Numbered from the stretch's first letter, positions 11,116-23,679 are shown. The stretch: 64,000 nt of DNA from Boswellia sacra (GCA_013180625.2 SNVD02009724.1:337118-401117); one strand, 5' to 3'. Program-made: numbers and translations. Notes: generated by a model not told the origin, from the sequence alone.

Positions 11116-11388
11116 TGTCAAAATCCTGTCCTTGATCAACCAAACATAGAACAAAAAAAATTCCTTCAGATCCAGACTTTGTATGTTTACTTCTCTGCCA
11201 TTCATCCTATGTTGAATTTATGGAAATCATTATTTTCTTCTCACTTATGTTTGACTATGATGCAACCCTCACTTGTTCTTTGTAGGAATTTAATTCACAG
11301 GAAAGTTTCATTGCATGGGGTGGTCAAAGCACGATGACTGACAAGAAATGACTGCTTTTGGATCTTGATTACGTTAGAAACCTCATGG

Positions 11389-12306
11389 GCCGTTTGTTTT
11401 TTTTTTTTTTTTTTTCACTTGGTACTTAACATTTATAAGCACTTTTTTTTATGTTATTTTACGATATGTTTGTTTTTAATTTTTCAATAAGTCTTGAGTT
11501 AATTTTTCAATAAGTGTTGAGTTGATAAATATTGAATAACATTAAATTAAGATATTAATAACAATGTTAATCAATAATTATAATAAAATTTTCTAGTAAA
11601 AAAAAATACATATCTTCTTTAATATGTTAAATATATTATAATAAATTAAACAAATAATTTTTAAATAAAAATATTTTATTTATTTATTTTTCATGAAATT
11701 TAAAAAGTTAAAAATACTATAATATGTCGTGCTCCATTGATGTTAATTATTTTTAATATAAACTACTAAAATATACAATTTTTTAAAAAAATTAAAAATT
11801 TAAGTTAATAAAAATTATATAATTAAAAATAGATAGATTATTTTTATATTTAAAATTATAGTATTAAAATAATTAATATCTATTAATTTAATTTTTTTTA
11901 AATAAAAAAAGGATGGCTAGACCGCCGTTGTAGTTAGCCATGAGTGAGATGGTGCGTTTGGCGACACCGCCCATACCACCGACAACTGCAACGGCAACGG
12001 CGAATTTCAACAGCTAACTTTGACGGCTAATTTTACAAATCAAAGAATTTAATTTAATTTAAAATATAATTTTAAAATTATATAAATAGAGTTTATATAA
12101 TTTTTAAATTTATATTAATTTGTACAATAAGAAATATAGGGTTATTTTGATAATAAAACAAAATTCAAATATTAGGATTAAAGAAAATGATAAATTTTAA
12201 CTTTTTTAAATCAGTTATATGCTACTGAAAAAAATAAATATTAAAAAATAACTTAAATTTAAATGTAAATGCAATTAAGTCAAAATTACAAAAAACAAAC
12301 AGCGTT
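11389..12306. mobile_element. Possible hAT-like MITE with inverted ends
   Basis: The left end reads ggccgtttg, then a long T run, then cacttggtacttaacattta. The reverse complement of the right end reads cgctgtttgttttttg, then gacttaattgcatttacattta. The ends are therefore imperfect inverted repeats of about 45 bp around a very AT-rich body with one GC-rich patch at 11912-12025. A second diverged partial copy of the right end lies at about 12345-12445. I could not find a clear 8-bp target duplication, so the family is tentative. Confidence 0.4.
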
Positions 12307-12598
12307 TTAGTGAACTTCTGTGAGTATTTCAGCTATTAATACCACTAAAAAAAGTGAACGTTGAAAAAAGAAAACAAAAATAATTCACTTAAATCTTAAA
12401 TGTAAATAGAATTGAGTGAAAAGTGTAAATAACAGTCCCTTAGTGAATATTTTGTGGTGTAACTTCTGTGAGTACTTCAGCTGTTAAATGTCCTCGGGTG
12501 GCCTTGATCCGTAATATTTTGCTGGACAACCTCAGTTTATTAGGCAAAGCTACCATATTGATGTTTTAGCTTAGAGAGTTGATGTTTATATAGCGTAT

Positions 12599-13102
12599 TG
12601 TCACAGCCCGCCCAATTTGCTTGCTAGAGTGGCCCAAAATGTGCACAAAGGCTTGGCCCGATTTCTAGAAGACATGCAATCCAAGCCCATTTTCTAGAAA
12701 CTCTAGCAAGTCAATGGTAGTTCACCTACCACATGTAAATATCTAGATATTTTGGTAGGCTATTCTAGATGCTTAATTGTGACCGTCGGATGTAATAAAT
12801 CTTAGCCATTCATTTGGGAGGTGGATTAGTATAAATACCCCTCCATGGCTCACTTGTAAGGCACCAAGCAATTACAATACAAAGCATTGTAAGAGTTCTC
12901 TTGTGTAATACAAAGCTCATTTGCATTAGCAATACTTGCCTCTAAGTTCCTTCTCTCCTTCTAGCCTCTAAAGCTCTTTTGGCTCAACGGTCCTAACTTC
13001 TCCTTGAGTGGGAAGCAAACTATAAGGCTTACTTAGCAACTTTCGGGTTCAAGTTGCCTAAGTGTCGCACGAGCAGCTGCGCTAAACTCTAAGCTCGTGA
13101 CA
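12599..13102. mobile_element. Solo LTR (504 bp)
   Basis: The sequence runs TGTCACAGCCCGCC...CTCGTGACA, so it has TG/CA ends with inverted TGTCAC/GTGACA. It contains a TATA box in agtataaataccc near 12828-12840 and the short 5'-leader style expected of an LTR. A 4-bp direct repeat gtat flanks it (12595-12598 and 13103-13106). No internal retrotransposon sequence adjoins either side, so it is probably a solo LTR left by LTR-LTR recombination. Confidence 0.8.
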
Positions 13103-14592
13103 GTATGCTGTAATTTCTCATCAGTTAGATTTATATTGAACATGGAATATGGGAATGATTTCTGGAGCATTTGTGGTAGCCAAACGATGCAAATCTGCTA
13201 ATACGTTAAATATCTTGTATAGTCTTTGTATGTCCTTTAAAACTCCTATGCAGTCGGCATAATAGCTTCCGGGCACAATCACCTTTTCTGCTGTAAAACC
13301 TATTGTTGCTGAAATTTTTGAGGTGGGCATGTAACTTTCTTCAGGATAGATCATTTATCGATCTGGGAAATATAGAACAGATTGCTTCAGACCCACAAGC
13401 TATATGGATTATGTGTAGTCATTGAAACAAAGTTAATATTTCCTGTCTCTTGATTGTGGGGCTACTCAAGCAGGCAATTTGGTGCAAGCTAGTATGGCAA
13501 TTTTCTTTATTGAACTTACTCGGGGCTCCTGAATGAAGGTTGAGCCGAGGAAAAGCAAAGGCGACAGAAAACTAAATGCCGTGTGGACCATCCAATGACT
13601 GAGAAAACTCATGCTCTGGTCGAAGTTGAAGAAACGTAAATGGAACCATAGGAGTCAACCATGTGCTTCACAGCTTTGTAATGGAAACATTCATGAACCT
13701 ATAAAAGCCTCGTAGATACACAAGTTGGCCTGAAATTGGCTTCACTGAATCACTAGGCCTAGCCATTTTTTATGACATGTAAATGGTCCCCGAGCTTGTT
13801 GACTTTCATAGACAGCACGATTGCTTGTGGGGAAGCTGAGACTTAAGAATCAGCCTAGTACCTACCTTCCCTAGGCTGGCAGGTTGCCACAATGTTGAGG
13901 TGAAGGGTATCTTTGCTTCTGCACTCGCTCACTAAGCGCAGGGGAAACACTAAACAGCTGCCCAACAAACTCAGGGCCACTATCGATATTAAGGCCTTTA
14001 AATTATGAGCTCTTAATCCAATTCCGTTCAACTTTGATCTGACTAGAAATAGAAATCAAATTTTATTAAAATCTCTACATATAGAAAATTATTTTTGTTA
14101 TTATAATATTCATCAAATTTAGATTTTTATTCAAAACGATAATGGTCGGCTGAAAAGAAAACCGAATCCTACTCATGTCTTGGTATCCCAAATCCTTTAC
14201 AAACTTGACAAAACATGCTTTAATGCTTTGCATAATCCTGCTAACCATTGCCATAAAATAATTATACCTAAAGACAAGCAACTCTAGTTAATTACCTAAC
14301 TTTCAACTACCAATCACCTGTTGTCGCAAGAACAAAATTTTAAAACTACAATCCAAATTTCTTATTATAGTAGTGGTCTGCCTAGACAGGGATTTGAACA
14401 TCAGCATCATATATAACTCTATCCAACGCAATTTTTTTCGTATCCCTTATTCCATCAATCTATTATTATTTGATTGGTCAAGTTCAATGCATTAGGATAA
14501 TCAAAATTTTGTATTTCTATGATTTTAATATGTATTTTTAGATTACATGAGAAGACCAACTTAATTAATAATAAACTTATTTTATAAGCATT
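13103..14592. other. No supported gene; short open frame at 13121-13354 (minus)
   Basis: A minus-strand frame of 77 codons (13121-13354; includes KISATIGFTAEKVIVPGSYY) has a protein-like composition. I recognise no family, and it has no clear exon borders. The reverse complement of about 13930-14000 contains GPEFVGQLF, which resembles the integrase GPEF motif, so a decayed retroelement piece is possible. The rest is AT-rich and unassigned. Confidence 0.3.
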
Positions 14593-14593
14593 A

Positions 14594-14645
<52 letters not shown>

Positions 14646-14679
14646 GTGTGTGTGTGTGTATCTATATATATATATATAT
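14593..14679. repeat. (TA)n/(TG)n compound microsatellite
   Basis: Alternating ta, then tg, ta, tg, tc and ta dinucleotide runs directly abut the start of the copia LTR at 14680. A copia insertion into a TA-rich microsatellite would explain why the 5-bp flank (atata) is uninformative. Confidence 0.95.
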
Positions 14680-15583
14680 TGTTGGTGTCAACGTGTGACA
14701 CTTGCATGTGCCATGCACATGTTGATTTTTGTTTAACTTGTAATAAAAACTAGAATAGTATTTTGATTCATATTTTACTGTTTCTAGATGATTATTATAG
14801 GAAGTATTTGGTTTACAATAAATATCTCCTTAGATTAGGATATTGTTTCTTGTATCCTAATTAAAATAGGAGAATATTTATTTGTGTCCAAATTCCTTTA
14901 GGAGTTTAATTGTAACACTTCCTATTATATTTCTCCTTATCCTAATATGATTTTGATTAGAATTTTTTCAGGATTCTAATAGAGATTTCGTCCAGGCCTC
15001 TCAAAATATATATACAGCGTTATTTCTATATAACGTGTTAGACAGATGGCGGGTTAGCTGATTTGGTTGTGTTTAGAGAGAGTCTTGATTTTGGCATTCC
15101 ATGAATTGATAGAAGAGCTTCAACGCAAATTGGGATGCTTCTTTAATTTGATTCTTTGAGTCTTTTGATTCATGTATGAGTGATAGAAATCGTACATGAG
15201 TTGTTGATTGAGTCTTTGAGAGTTAGTAGACACTTGGGATAACTTGCGGGTTAAGTGTTTATGTAATTCAATGTCAGACTTCGTGTGTTATGTATAACTT
15301 AATAGTGTGTTATTAAGTTATGTGTGATAGAGAGTGGACAGTGTTACTAGAGTTTAAGATCTTGACGAGATTTTGTTTGTCAAAGATTTGGTCAATGTGT
15401 GAGAATGAGTCAGCACTGTAAAATGTCCTAAAGATTGTACAAACAAGAACTTAGTGAATTGCAGCTCTATAGCTGTCCGTGGATGTAGGTTTTATAACCG
15501 AACCACATTAAAATCATCATGTGCCCATTTACTTTACAGTTTACTGTTATATTTCTTATAACTGCATACTTCCAGAACTCTTA
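14680..15583 (+). repeat. 5' LTR of the SIRE-type element
   Basis: It starts TGTTGGTGTCAACG and ends ccagaactctta, three bases before the PBS. A TATA box (tatatata, 15007-15014) lies about 580 bp upstream of the LTR end. The last 170 bp also match the window start (1-173). Confidence 0.88.
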
Positions 15584-15585
15584 AT

Positions 15586-15602
15586 TGGTATCAGAGCAGG
15601 TT
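15586..15602 (+). promoter_or_regulatory. Primer-binding site (tRNA-iMet type)
   Basis: TGGTATCAGAGCAGGTT lies two bases after the LTR end. TGGTATCAGAGC complements the 3' end of plant initiator-methionine tRNA, the usual primer of copia elements. It is a primer site, not a tRNA gene. Confidence 0.92.
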
Positions 15603-15646
15603 CACTGATAGACAAGCGTAGAAAACGATCAAGCTGATCTGGAAGA

Positions 15647-17310
15647 ATGGAATTTATTCGCAATGAAGGATCTGGAACACAACCACCTATCCTTGATGAC
15701 AGTAATTATTCATATTGGAAGGTAAGAATGATGATGTATATCAAATCTCTTGATGACAGGGCATGGACTAATGTGCTTAAAGGATGGACACCGCCAACAA
15801 AGTTGAATGCTTTTGGTGATTCCGAATCCAAACCTAAGGATGAATGGACTGATGAAGAATATCGACGCTCTAGCTGGAATTCAAAGGCTCTCAATGCAAT
15901 TTTTGCTGCTGTGGACCTAAACAATTTCGGATAGATTTCCAGGTGCAAAGTTGCCAAAGAAGCATGGGACATACTTGAGCTAAAACATGAAGGTACTGCA
16001 TCTGTTAAAAGATATAAATTAATGAGATTAAATTCTCAATTTGAAAATCTGATGATGCACGAGGATGAGTCAATTTCTGAGTTTTACTCTAACATATGTC
16101 ACGTTACAAATTCAGCATACATGCTTGGCAAAACTTTCACTGATGCAGAAATTGTTAGCAAGGTAATTAGGTCTGTTCCAGATAAATTTCAACCTAAAAT
16201 TTCAGCCATTGAGGAAGTTAAAAACACTGATGAGATGAGGGTTGATGAACTGATTGGCATTCTCCAAAACTTTGAAATTAATCAAAATACTAGGAAGCAA
16301 AAAGGAAAAAACATTGCATTTAATGTGAAAACTGAAAAATCTGATAACGAAAGTAATGATGAGCTTGATGAAACTGATTCTAAACAGATTGCTTTTCTAA
16401 CAAGAAATTATGTCAAGTTCATGAAAAGAAATTTCAGGAAAAAGAATCAAGGAAAGCCATCAAACTTAAGTGAAGAAAAATTCATAAAGTTCAGCAAGGA
16501 GAATGACAAGAAGAAGCCAAAACAACCTGAAAAGAAAGGGCAGATTCAATGTTATGAATGTTCTGGTTATGGGCATATTTAATCTGAATGTGCTAATCTC
16601 AAGAAGAAGAACAAATGACTGACAACAACCTGGAGTGATGAATAAGAATCGAAGTTAGAAGATCAAGATTGCATGAGCAACTTTGTTGCATCTACTGCAT
16701 CTGTAGTTGATAAAGGGAAAGCTATTATGTCTGACATAACAGAAAATTACATAACCAGTGTTGATCATTCTGATAAAGAAGATAGACCAGAATACTATGA
16801 AGAATTACAATAAACATACAATGCACTCTATGGTGAACGGTTGAGTCAAAAAGAAGAAATTAAAACCTTGAAGAAGAAGATTGAAGTGCTGGAATGTGAA
16901 AAATCCTATGCTGAAAACCAGATCTCAGAACTGGAGACTGTTTTGATAGACAAAACAGCACATATTGAGAAAATCACAACAAAACTGGTTGAAAGCAAGA
17001 GGTGTGTTGATCAACTCAAAATTAGAGCAGCCAAACTTGATCAGGTCTTGAGTCTTGGAAGAGACAACTCCAATAAATATGGATTGGGGTACATAGAAGG
17101 TAATGTTGCATCTTCATCAAAAACAGTTTTTGTGAAAGCCTCAACATCATGTAAGAATTCGAAACTTAACTCTTTAAAGTCAAGTCCTGATTCCAAGAGC
17201 TGTGAGACATTTGTCTCTCCACTGTGTTCTTTCAAATCCAGTCCTGAAAAGGTAAAGAAATTCATTCCAACCTGTTATTTTGTGGTATAAAGGGACATAT
17301 TAGGCCTAGA
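15647..17310 (+). pseudogene. SIRE gag, broken
   Basis: The start at 15647 opens a copia gag N-terminus (PPILDDSNYSYWKVRMMMYI). An in-frame TAG at 15932-15934 interrupts it, and the same frame continues from about 15935 through the conserved helical capsid region. A CCHC zinc knuckle (CYECSGYGHI..EC) follows, with TAA at 16580-16582 in its middle. A lysine-rich coiled region in the same frame (16841-17290) follows. A second knuckle-like motif at about 17271-17312 is split by a one-base frameshift. Gag packages the element RNA, but this copy cannot make it. Confidence 0.88.
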
Positions 17311-17322
17311 TGCTTTAAACTG

Positions 17323-20300
17323 TTGAATCTTTTGCATAAGAGATCAAAACAGTTCAAACTATTACCAAAGTCACAACAGCAGTGGGTTAAGAAAGACAAG
17401 ACAGTATGTCATGTTGCTCTTACTGCTCTTAGCCAATCATCTAACGATTTATGGTATTTTGATAGTGGTTGTTCCAGGCACATGACTGAAAATAAACAGT
17501 TTTTAACATATTTTAAAGCATGCAGGAATGGTAATGTCACATATGAAGATGGAGCAAAGAGTACGATCATTGGTAAAGACACTTTGAATGTCAAAGGCCG
17601 ACCCAATTTTCAAAATGTCTTGCTGGTTGAAGGTTTGAAAACTAATCTTATTAGTATTAGTCAGATTTGTGATGACAATTATATTGTTAATTTCACACAA
17701 AATAAATGCATGGTCTTAGATAATTTTGGTAAATGCATTCTAGAAGGTAATAGATTTTCAGATAATTGTTATTTGGTAAAGATTGCATTTCAAGCTAGGA
17801 TTTCAGATTTAGAATTGTGGCATCAAAAATTATGACACTTAAATTACAAAGACTTGGTTAAATTAACTAAGTTAGGTGCTGTAAAAGGAGTCCCTAAACT
17901 TGATGACAAAGTTAATGGAATTTATGGACCATGTCAAATGGGAAAACAAATTAGAAGTTCACACAAATCAAATCCATATCTTAGCACATCCAAAATACTT
18001 GATTTGCTGCACATGGATCTTATGGGTCCTATGCAAATTGAAAGCATTACAGGTAAGAGATACATATTTGCTTGTGTGGATGATTTTTCTAGATATACTT
18101 GGGTTGATTTCATTAAAGAAAAATCTGACACTTTTGAAGCTTTCAGGAATCTTTGTGTTAAGCTTGAAAATGAGCAAAATAGGAATATTAGGAGGATTGT
18201 GAGAATAAGAAGTGATCATGGCAAGGAATTTGAGAAAGTTAGCTATTCTGACTTCTGCAAATATCATGGAATTGCTCATGAATTTTTAGCTCTTAAAACC
18301 CCTGAACAGAATGGCATTGTGGAAAGGAAGAATAGAACTCTTCAAGAGATGGCTAGAGTGATGCTCAATAGCAAAAAGTTTACCAAGAGGCTATGGGTTG
18401 AAGCAATAAGCACTGCTTGTTATATTTCAAATAGAGTTTTTTCTTAGACCTGGCACTAACCAGACACCTTATGAAATTTTGAAAGGTAAAAAACTGAATT
18501 TGAAATATTTTCATGTTTTTGGATGCAGGTGTTACATCTTAAATGACAGAGAGCAGTTAGAAAAATTAGACTCGAGAAGTGATAGAGTCTTCGTGTGATA
18601 TGCTCAAAATAGCAAAGCATTTCGAGTTTACAATCTGAGAACTGAGACAGTCGTGAAATCTGCAAATGTAATATTTGATGATCTGGACGATTATGTAAAG
18701 TACTCACAAGAGGAAAGCATAACCAGCTTCACAGATGATACAGAGAAGACAGATTCAGACAACAACAATAAAGAAGATTCTTTTATGAAAGAGGAAACAG
18801 TTGTTGTTACACCCGATGTAATAGTAACATTTGACAACTCAGATTTGAACAAGAATTCAATCAAGAATGAAGATGAAAAGAAAGATCAACCCACATGGAT
18901 TTAGAAGGCACATCCAACAAGTTCTATAATTGGAACACCAGATGGCATGATGAAGACTCGGAGCAAGGTAAGAAATCAGGTAAGGTTTGCATGTTATGTT
19001 TCTTTAGTTGAACCAAAAAATGTGAAAGAAGCCTTAAAAGAAGATGTTTGGATTCAAGCCATGCAAGATGAACTTAATCAGTTTAAAAGGAATGAAGTAT
19101 GGGAATTAGTTCCTAGGCCAGAAAATGCCAATGTTATTGGAACTAAATGGATATTCAAAAATAAAACTGATGAAAGTGGACACGTAGTAAGAAATAAGGC
19201 TAGGCTAGTTGAAAAAGGTTACACACAAGTAGAAGGCATAGACTCTGATGAAACCTTTGCACTAGTAGTTAGACTTGAGTTAATCAGATTACTACTTGTA
19301 ATTGCTTATTTGCTTGATTTTAAGTTGTACCAAATGGATGTTAAAACAGCATTTTTAAATGGCTATCTCAATGAAGAAGTCTTTGTTGAACAGCCTAAAG
19401 GATTTGAAGATTATAAACATCCTGATTTTGTGTACAAATTGCACAAAACTTTGTATGGTTTGAAACAAGCTCCTAGAGCTTAGTATGAAAGGTTGACAAA
19501 CTTTTTGATCAACAAAGGTTATAAAAAAGGCAGCAATGATAAGACTTTGTTTATCAAACATGCATCTAACTATCTTATTGTTGCTCAAATATATATTGAT
19601 GACATTATTTTCGGATCAACTAACAAAAGCAAAACTAATGAGTTTGTTAAGTTGATGCAGGAAGAGTTTGAGATGAGCACGGTAAGAGAATTAAATTTCT
19701 TTCTTGAATTACAGGTTAAGCAAATGAATGATGGGATATTTATAGCTCAATCAAAATATGCTAAAAATCTTGTAAAGAAATTTGAGCTTGAAAATGCAAA
19801 ACCAATGAAAACTCCTATCGGTACTAATCTAAAACTTTCTAAAGACAATACAGGTAAAGATGTTGATGCAAGTTTGTACAGAAGCATTATTGGCAGCCTG
19901 CTATACCTCACAGCAAGCAGACCAGACTTGTGTTTTAGTGTAGGATTGTGTGCAAGATTTCAAGCAAATCCCAAAGAATCACATCTAGCAACAGCTAAGA
20001 GAATCATCAGGTATGTTCATGGAACACACGATTATGGAATATGGTTTTCTAAAGATACAAATGATTGTCTCACAGGGTTTAGTGATGCTGACTGGGCAGG
20101 AAATACAGATAACAGAAAAAGTACCTTATGAGGATGTTTTTGTCTTGGTACTAACTTGGTTTCATGGCACAACAAAAAACAGAATTCTATTGCTTTATCT
20201 TGGTACTAACTTGGTTTCATGGCAGCAATAACTCCCTGCTGTTATGTATTGCTGAAGCCGAATACATAACAACAGGGAGTTATTGCACACAACTACTATG

Positions 20301-20586
20301 GATAAAGCAAATGTTGAGTGACTATGGTATTAAACAAAGGCTTATAACTGTGTTTTGTGATAATACTAGTGCTATAAATATTTCCAAAAATCCTGTTCAG
20401 CATTCTAGGATAAAACATATTGACATAAGATACCATTTTATAACGGAACTAGTAGAGTCTAAGGTGATACACATTGAGCACATCTCCACTGATAGACAAT
20501 TGGCTGACTTGTTCACTAAAGCATTGGATACAACAAGATTTGAAAATCTAAGAAAAGCCTTAGGCATCTGTCAGTTATCTGAATGA
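17323..20586 (+). pseudogene. SIRE pol: protease, integrase, RT, RNase H (frameshifted)
   Basis: The protease motif is WYFDSGCSRHMT (about 17449-17484). The gag-pre-integrase motif LELWHQKL is followed by TGA at 17833. The integrase core keeps its three acidic residues: Asp in LLHMDLMGP, Asp in RSDHGKEFE and Glu in NGIVERKNRT. A one-base shift near 18440 (T run) moves the frame. RT spans about 19040-19900 with YQMDVKTAFLNG and the active-site QIYIDDIIFG; a TAG lies at 19482. RNase H (FSDADWAGNTDNRKST..AEAEYI..DNTSAI) meets TGA at 20128 and contains a local rearrangement at 20144-20286. The C-terminus ends at 20586 with the usual QLADLFTKAL motif. Confidence 0.92.
20144..20286 (+). repeat. Direct duplication (26 bp) plus inverted repeat (25 bp) in RNase H
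   Basis: The string cttggtactaacttggtttc and its next six bases occur at 20144-20169 and again at 20199-20224. Immediately after, 20225-20249 is the reverse complement of 20262-20286 (24 of 25 bases), with a 12-bp loop. The inverted copy carries the RNase H sequence around AEAEYI backwards. This disrupts the RNase H frame. Confidence 0.93.
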
Positions 20587-21294
20587 ACACTGTGTGCTGT
20601 TATGTTATTTGTAACTGTAATATCATAAATTTTCTTCTAATTAAGCATGTGTGAGCTGTGATATAAAAAATTGAGTGAATGATAAGATACTAGTTTAACA
20701 ATGAAAAATATAGAGAAGGCTACCAATATATGATGTGTGAAAGCCATCTATTGAGAGTAACTTCATAGTATCTAGGAAATATGGTGAGGTCACCCACTCA
20801 AATGGAAAAGGGATACCTCTATACATGTGTGAAAGCTACTGTATTTATAAAATCCACACTGAGACTAACTTTTGTGTGTGTAAGAAGCATGCTCAAGTTG
20901 ATCACTCAATTGGATTAACTAATAAAATTAATAAAGGTAAATAATCAGCTTTGAAAAATGCCTTCTTAGAATGATTGATACGATGTTCAGATACTGTTGT
21001 TATGTTCTTGTTAACGGTTTGCTGTTATGTTTTTCTTGCCACACGATGCTCTTTGTGCTTATCCAAAATTTGATTTTCTTGTGTGTCCATGTGTCAAAAA
21101 TACTGTCAGCATTATTGAATTGAGGGGGAGAAGTTTCAGTGGCGGGAATCGTAATTCTATTAGAATTCCTTATTCAAATGGAAATCAAATTTGAATTTTT
21201 GTCCATTAATGTCGGTTATGAAACAGTTTTGGAAATAGAATTATCATTAAATTTTGTAAAAAACAAAATTGTTTTAAAGTCGGCCTAGTATATT
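20587..21294 (+). other. Untranslated spacer between pol and the env-like ORF
   Basis: No coding sequence is apparent. SIRE elements usually have a spacer here. A tract ttgagggggagaagttt at 21119-21135 is purine-rich and could be an internal polypurine tract. Confidence 0.5.
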
Positions 21295-21414
21295 ATGAAT
21301 AGTTTTTGGGCTTCTCTTGTTCATACCATACTCCAACTACAGTTTTTTCCCTATCCCACATCTTGCTTCTCTCTTCCTGTTCTGAAAATTTTCTGCAGAC
21401 CAGTAACCCTATTC

Positions 21415-21902
21415 ATGGCGACCTTATCTGACTTGACAAAGATAGCTAGTTCTTCATCTTCTCACAGCGACTCCAGTTATAACAGGAGCAACAGTGTTCA
21501 GTCATCTCTGACACAACAAGCACATGTAGAGATCGCAACTGATCCAGCCATGAGCGAAGATAAGCTTGTTCCAGTAAAGAAGATAAAAGACAAAGTCAAG
21601 CCGAAGTACAACAAATTCCTCACGACAACTATCAAACAAAAGTTTGAGAAACACACTTCAAAGAGGAAACTGCAGATGAAAAGGCCGGTGAAACTGTTAG
21701 ATTTCGATACCTATGGCCTGAGTGAGATGATTGAGTCTATTTACTGGACTCGTACGGTAACAAACTTCCTACCCTCTCTGAAGGCTTTAATTCAGGAATT
21801 CTATGCAAATATTACTGCTGCCATTGATGATCCTAAAAGCTTTCATTATCACAAAGTTTATTATAGAGGAAAGTTTGTTAAGTTCTCTCCGAATGTTATA
21901 AA
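21415..21902 (+). pseudogene. SIRE env-like third ORF, truncated by insertion
   Basis: I take ATG 21415 (MATLSDLTKIASSSSSHSDS) as the likely start, although the frame is open from 21295. A Ser-rich N-terminus and a Lys-rich segment lead into a conserved region with WTRTVTNFLPSLKALIQEFY and YYRGKFVKFSPNVIN. That R-G-K-x-V-x-x-SP-x-x-IN pattern is the plant transposon/SIRE env-like core. The frame runs straight into the next element at 21903. The downstream half is not in the window. Confidence 0.75.
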
Positions 21903-23677
21903 TGTTGACCCAGGTATGGCAACCCAAGAGGGGGGGTGAATTGGGTTTTTATTTATCAAAACGGATTTGTAAAACTTTTCTTGAAAGATCAAAATTAGTT
22001 TACTCTTTCTTTGAGAATGAAGGTGAAGAAGATGAAATTAGAATTTATCAAAGATGCAATCAAAAGAATAATAATGATGAACAATCACAAGTGTAAGTAA
22101 ATGTAAAGAGGAAAGGGATAGAGAGAGTGCAAACTCAATTTACGTGGTTCGGCAAACCTTGCCTACGTCCACGGGCTCTTAGCTCCACGAGCTAAGCATT
22201 CAACTAAGTTGTAGAAATCTTTTACAACTTGCTTGATGAACAACCTCACCAAGACTTTTTCTTCCAACTCTTGATAACACCACACCAAGAGTTCTTCTTG
22301 ATGAACAACCTCACCAAGGCAACTTCCTTCAACTCTTGATAACACCACACAAGAGTTCTTCTTGATGAACAACCTCACCAAGGCAACTTCCTTCAACTCT
22401 TGATAACACCACACCAAGAGTTCTTCTTGATGAACAACCTCACCAAGGAAAGAGTTCTCTCAAGGATAACTTTTATCATTTACAAGAAGATCTCACTCTC
22501 ACCACAATACAAGAACAAAGTAAATTTTTACAATAAAAGTACAACTCTCTTTAAAGAGTAGATAAAGAATATAAAACTCTCTAGACTTGATATATCTCTT
22601 GTTTTTTTGCTTGATAAAATGCTTCTCTTGCTCTTGCTGAATGCATGGAAGAAGGGCTCCTTTTATAGGCAAATAGGATGAACTTAATCAAGTGAAGACA
22701 CCATCTCCAAATTTTCTGCCCACCATAAAAACCGTAATTTTGTCTACCATTTTTCTCAATGTTTCGCTTAAAATTTGAAACTATGAAAAACATAAAAGAT
22801 CTGCACATTTGAATAAGATTTCCAACGCATCAAGAGTCAAGTCATTTGGATATCTGTAGCTCAAGATATGGCCAAAAAACCATTTAGTGCTCATGTGACT
22901 TGATTTTTCTTCCTTGTGTCAGTCCACCAAATTGAATGATAATTCTGTCAGCATTCCGTTTGAAATTTGAATTTATTCAAAACATAAAAGATCTGCATAT
23001 TTGAATAAAATTTCCAAAACATTAAGAAGTCAAAGAATTTGGATATCTCTATCTTAAGATATGGCCAAAACACCATTTGGTACTCATGTGAGTTGATTTT
23101 TCTTCCTTGTGTCAGTCCACCGAATTGCATGTCAATTATGTCAGCCTTTCATTTGAAATTTGAATTTCTTCATAACAAATGAAATGACTCATTAAGTCCT
23201 CTTTCCAATTCCATAAGAATCAAGTTATTTTGATTTTTCTAGCTCAAGATATGTCCAAAGGAGTATTCGGTGCTCATGTCAGCTACTTCCATTTGTCTTT
23301 CAACTTGCATGATGATTTGGCAACCTTGCACTTGAAATTTGAATTTCATTAAAACATATGAAATGTTATAAATTGAGTAAGCTTTCAAAAGGCTCAAGAA
23401 TCACATCATTTGGATATTTGTAGAGATATATATGACCAATTGATTGAACATTGCTCATGTGTCACATTCCTTGAGTCAATCCTTGTTCTTAAACTTTGGT
23501 GCCTTTAACATATAGTCTTCTCCTTAGCTTCAACACTTCATTTTAATAAGCCTTTTCTTGATTTTACAATTATTTCATTAAATCTTATTCTTGCACATAA
23601 ATAAACATATTAGTAACACCTTATGAATCAATGTGTATTGTTATCATCAAAATTATCATGTAGCCTTAGGGCTAACA
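21903..23677 (-). repeat. Left (3') LTR of the second copia element (1775 bp)
   Basis: It starts TGTTGACCC and ends GGCTAACA, then is followed by the reverse of the PPT. A TATA box (tataaaagg on the minus strand) lies at 22660-22668. At about 22235-22447 it holds three to four tandem copies of a unit of about 64 bp beginning gatgaacaacctcaccaag. Confidence 0.93.
22235..22447. repeat. Tandem repeat of about 64 bp inside the LTR
   Basis: The unit runs gatgaacaacctcaccaag, then aactcttgataacaccacac, then aagagttcttctt. It is present three full times plus a partial copy. The same array is at about 29060-29275 in the other LTR, so it predates the insertion. It lies in the transcribed leader side of the LTR. 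Confidence 0.93.
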
Positions 23678-23679
23678 AT

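Larger units (their letters stand above)
14680..21902 (+). mobile_element. SIRE-type Ty1/copia retrotransposon, 3' part missing
   Basis: A 904-bp 5' LTR, a tRNA-iMet-type PBS and gag, then pol in copia order (protease, integrase, RT, RNase H), are followed by a third env-like ORF. A third ORF after pol is the hallmark of the SIRE lineage. The element is interrupted at 21902 by another copia element. The remainder of the env-like ORF, the PPT and the 3' LTR are not found after that insertion, so the element is truncated and not merely split. Several stops and frameshifts make it inactive. Confidence 0.9.

Noticed and set aside
15586..15602. Possible tRNA similarity at tggtatcagagc (also near 3186, 6745 and 28722)
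   Set aside because: These are retrotransposon primer-binding sites complementary to the end of initiator tRNA. No cloverleaf is present.
17934..18279. Overlapping antisense open frames across the SIRE integrase
   Set aside because: They are shadows of the AT-rich coding strand and have no motifs of their own.
21295..21414. Upstream extension of the SIRE env-like frame
   Set aside because: The frame is open, but the first 40 residues look like untranslated leader. ATG 21415 begins the Ser-rich N-terminus more plausibly.
22235..22447. Regularly repeated units resembling a CRISPR array
   Set aside because: The units are contiguous 64-bp tandem repeats without unique spacers, lie inside an LTR, and are present in both LTR copies of a plant retrotransposon.
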